Below, in pieces: positions 63,521 to 64,000 of a DNA stretch of 64,000 nt. Below the pieces are notes generated by a model that was not told where the DNA came from, did not search any database, and saw only the letters and a list, made by a program, of their open reading frames with translations. The DNA is taken from the NCBI RefSeq assembly GCF_021245725.1, contig NZ_JAJGSX010000028.1, positions 1 to 64,000 of the forward strand, given 5' to 3'. Every line of letters begins with the position of its first letter. Within the stretch, counting starts at the first letter, position 1. A program made the position numbers and the translations under genes. Origin of the DNA: Pseudonocardia sp. TRM90224. GTDB lineage: Bacteria; Actinomycetota; Actinomycetes; Mycobacteriales; Pseudonocardiaceae.

Positions 63521-64000
63521 TTACGACGCGTAGGCGCGCAGCCGGTCGGCCCGCTCGCCGATCCGCAGCTTGCCCATCACCTCGCGCTCGATCTGGCGCA
63601 CCCGCTCGCGGGAGAGCCCGAAGCGGCGCCCGATCTGGTCGAGCGTGCACGGCTGTCCGTCGTCGAGGCCGTAGCGCATCCGGATCACCAGCTGCTCCCG
63701 CTCCTCGAGGGTGGCCAGCACCCTGCGCAGGTCGTCGTGCAGCAGCCGCGAGATCACGGTGGTCTCGGCGTCGGTCGCCTCGCCGTCCTCGATGAAGTCG
63801 CCCAGCGGCGCCTCCTCCTCGGACCCGACCGGCATGTCGAGGCTCACCGGGTCGCGGGCGTGGTCGAGCAGGTCGGCGATCTTCTCCTCGGGGATGCCCG
63901 ACTCGGTCGCCAGCTCCTCGTGGGTCGCGTCGCGGCCCAGCTTCTGGTGCAGGTCGCGCTTGATCCGCGCCAGCTTGTTCACCTGCTCCACGAGGTGGAC
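63521..64000 (-). CDS. sigB: RNA polymerase sigma factor SigB, C-terminal part (truncated by window edge)
   Basis: The last 159 residues of a group 1/2 sigma-70 factor; the 5' part lies outside the window. Visible are the end of region 2/3 (VHLVEQVNKLARIKRDLHQKLGRDATHEELATESGIPEEKI), region 3.2 with the acidic GDFIEDGEATDAE, and region 4 with ATLEEREQLVIRMRYGLDDGQPCTLDQIGRRFGLSRERVRQIEREVMGKLR. The end GERADRLRAYAS nearly equals mycobacterial SigB (GERADRLRSYAS as I recall) and differs from SigA. SigB is the general stress/stationary-phase and partly housekeeping sigma factor of actinobacteria. Confidence 0.93.
   Translation of the reverse strand, partial: VHLVEQVNKLARIKRDLHQKLGRDATHEELATESGIPEEKIADLLDHARDPVSLDMPVGSEEEAPLGDFIEDGEATDAETTVISRLLHDDLRRVLATLEEREQLVIRMRYGLDDGQPCTLDQIGRRFGLSRERVRQIEREVMGKLRIGERADRLRAYAS

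Overview
The window is very GC-rich DNA with strongly GC-biased third codon positions, frequent GTG starts and many 4-base ATGA/GTGA stop-start overlaps, all typical of Actinomycetota. The left part keeps, gene for gene and in the same relative orientations, the Mycobacterium tuberculosis block ctaC-asnB-adoK-(erpA-like)-(glycerate kinase)-DUF3043-cobT-cobS-ilvE-gcvT (Rv2200c to Rv2211c, from memory). The right edge is the 3' end of a SigB-type sigma factor. A member of the Pseudonocardiales (for example Pseudonocardia) is my best guess; the sequence does not prove it.

Layout. 0.1-2.2 kb: two TetR regulators with clear operators, a small membrane protein and a SRPBCC protein. 2.2-17.8 kb: core metabolism: gcvT, ilvE, cobSTU behind a citrate synthase, a divergent HTH-citrate synthase fusion, DUF3043, glycerate kinase, erpA, adoK, a tandem GNAT protein, asnB, ctaC and ctaF. 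17.9-20.8 kb: NCS1 permease, DinB protein, FadR-type regulator. 20.8-34.8 kb: a catabolic island of unknown substrate, probably one regulon. It has a LacI regulator, a nitrate/taurine-type ABC importer, two ACMSD-like amidohydrolases, a Gfo/Idh dehydrogenase, DUF993, a TIM-barrel isomerase, SDR, CoA-transferase, crotonase and a shikimate-dehydrogenase-like enzyme. Four matching 14-bp operators mark its transcription units. 34.8-46.8 kb: aminopeptidase-like hydrolase plus APC permease, acyl-CoA dehydrogenase, a MacAB-like exporter, CaiB-type CoA transferase, O-methyltransferase, an odd crotonase, MarR with a textbook operator, and an esterase. 47.4-57.5 kb: AlkZ-like protein, a rifampin-phosphotransferase/PEP-synthase-like enzyme, an aldo/keto reductase, and a dihydroxyacetone kinase operon. 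That operon is dhaK, dhaL, an MFS transporter, and a single DhaM-HPr-EI polypeptide. 57.5-63.4 kb: LysR, LLM oxidoreductase, an AtzA-like amidohydrolase with MarR, flavin reductase, aldehyde dehydrogenase. 63.5 kb to the edge: sigB.

The most unusual layer is the repeats. Three families of long palindromic elements occupy most of the wider gaps between convergent genes. Family 1 (core GAAAGCCACTTTC, seven copies) is always a two-armed hairpin. Family 2 (core CCCCACCGTTTTG, four copies) is built the same way. Family 3 is a pair of oppositely oriented 22-bp tandem arrays. One Family 1 copy lies in frame inside the dhaM-HPr-EI gene and supplies its HPr-EI linker. It matches an intergenic copy 8.6 kb away at 61 of 62 positions. 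I saw no rRNA, tRNA, CRISPR, prophage or insertion sequence.
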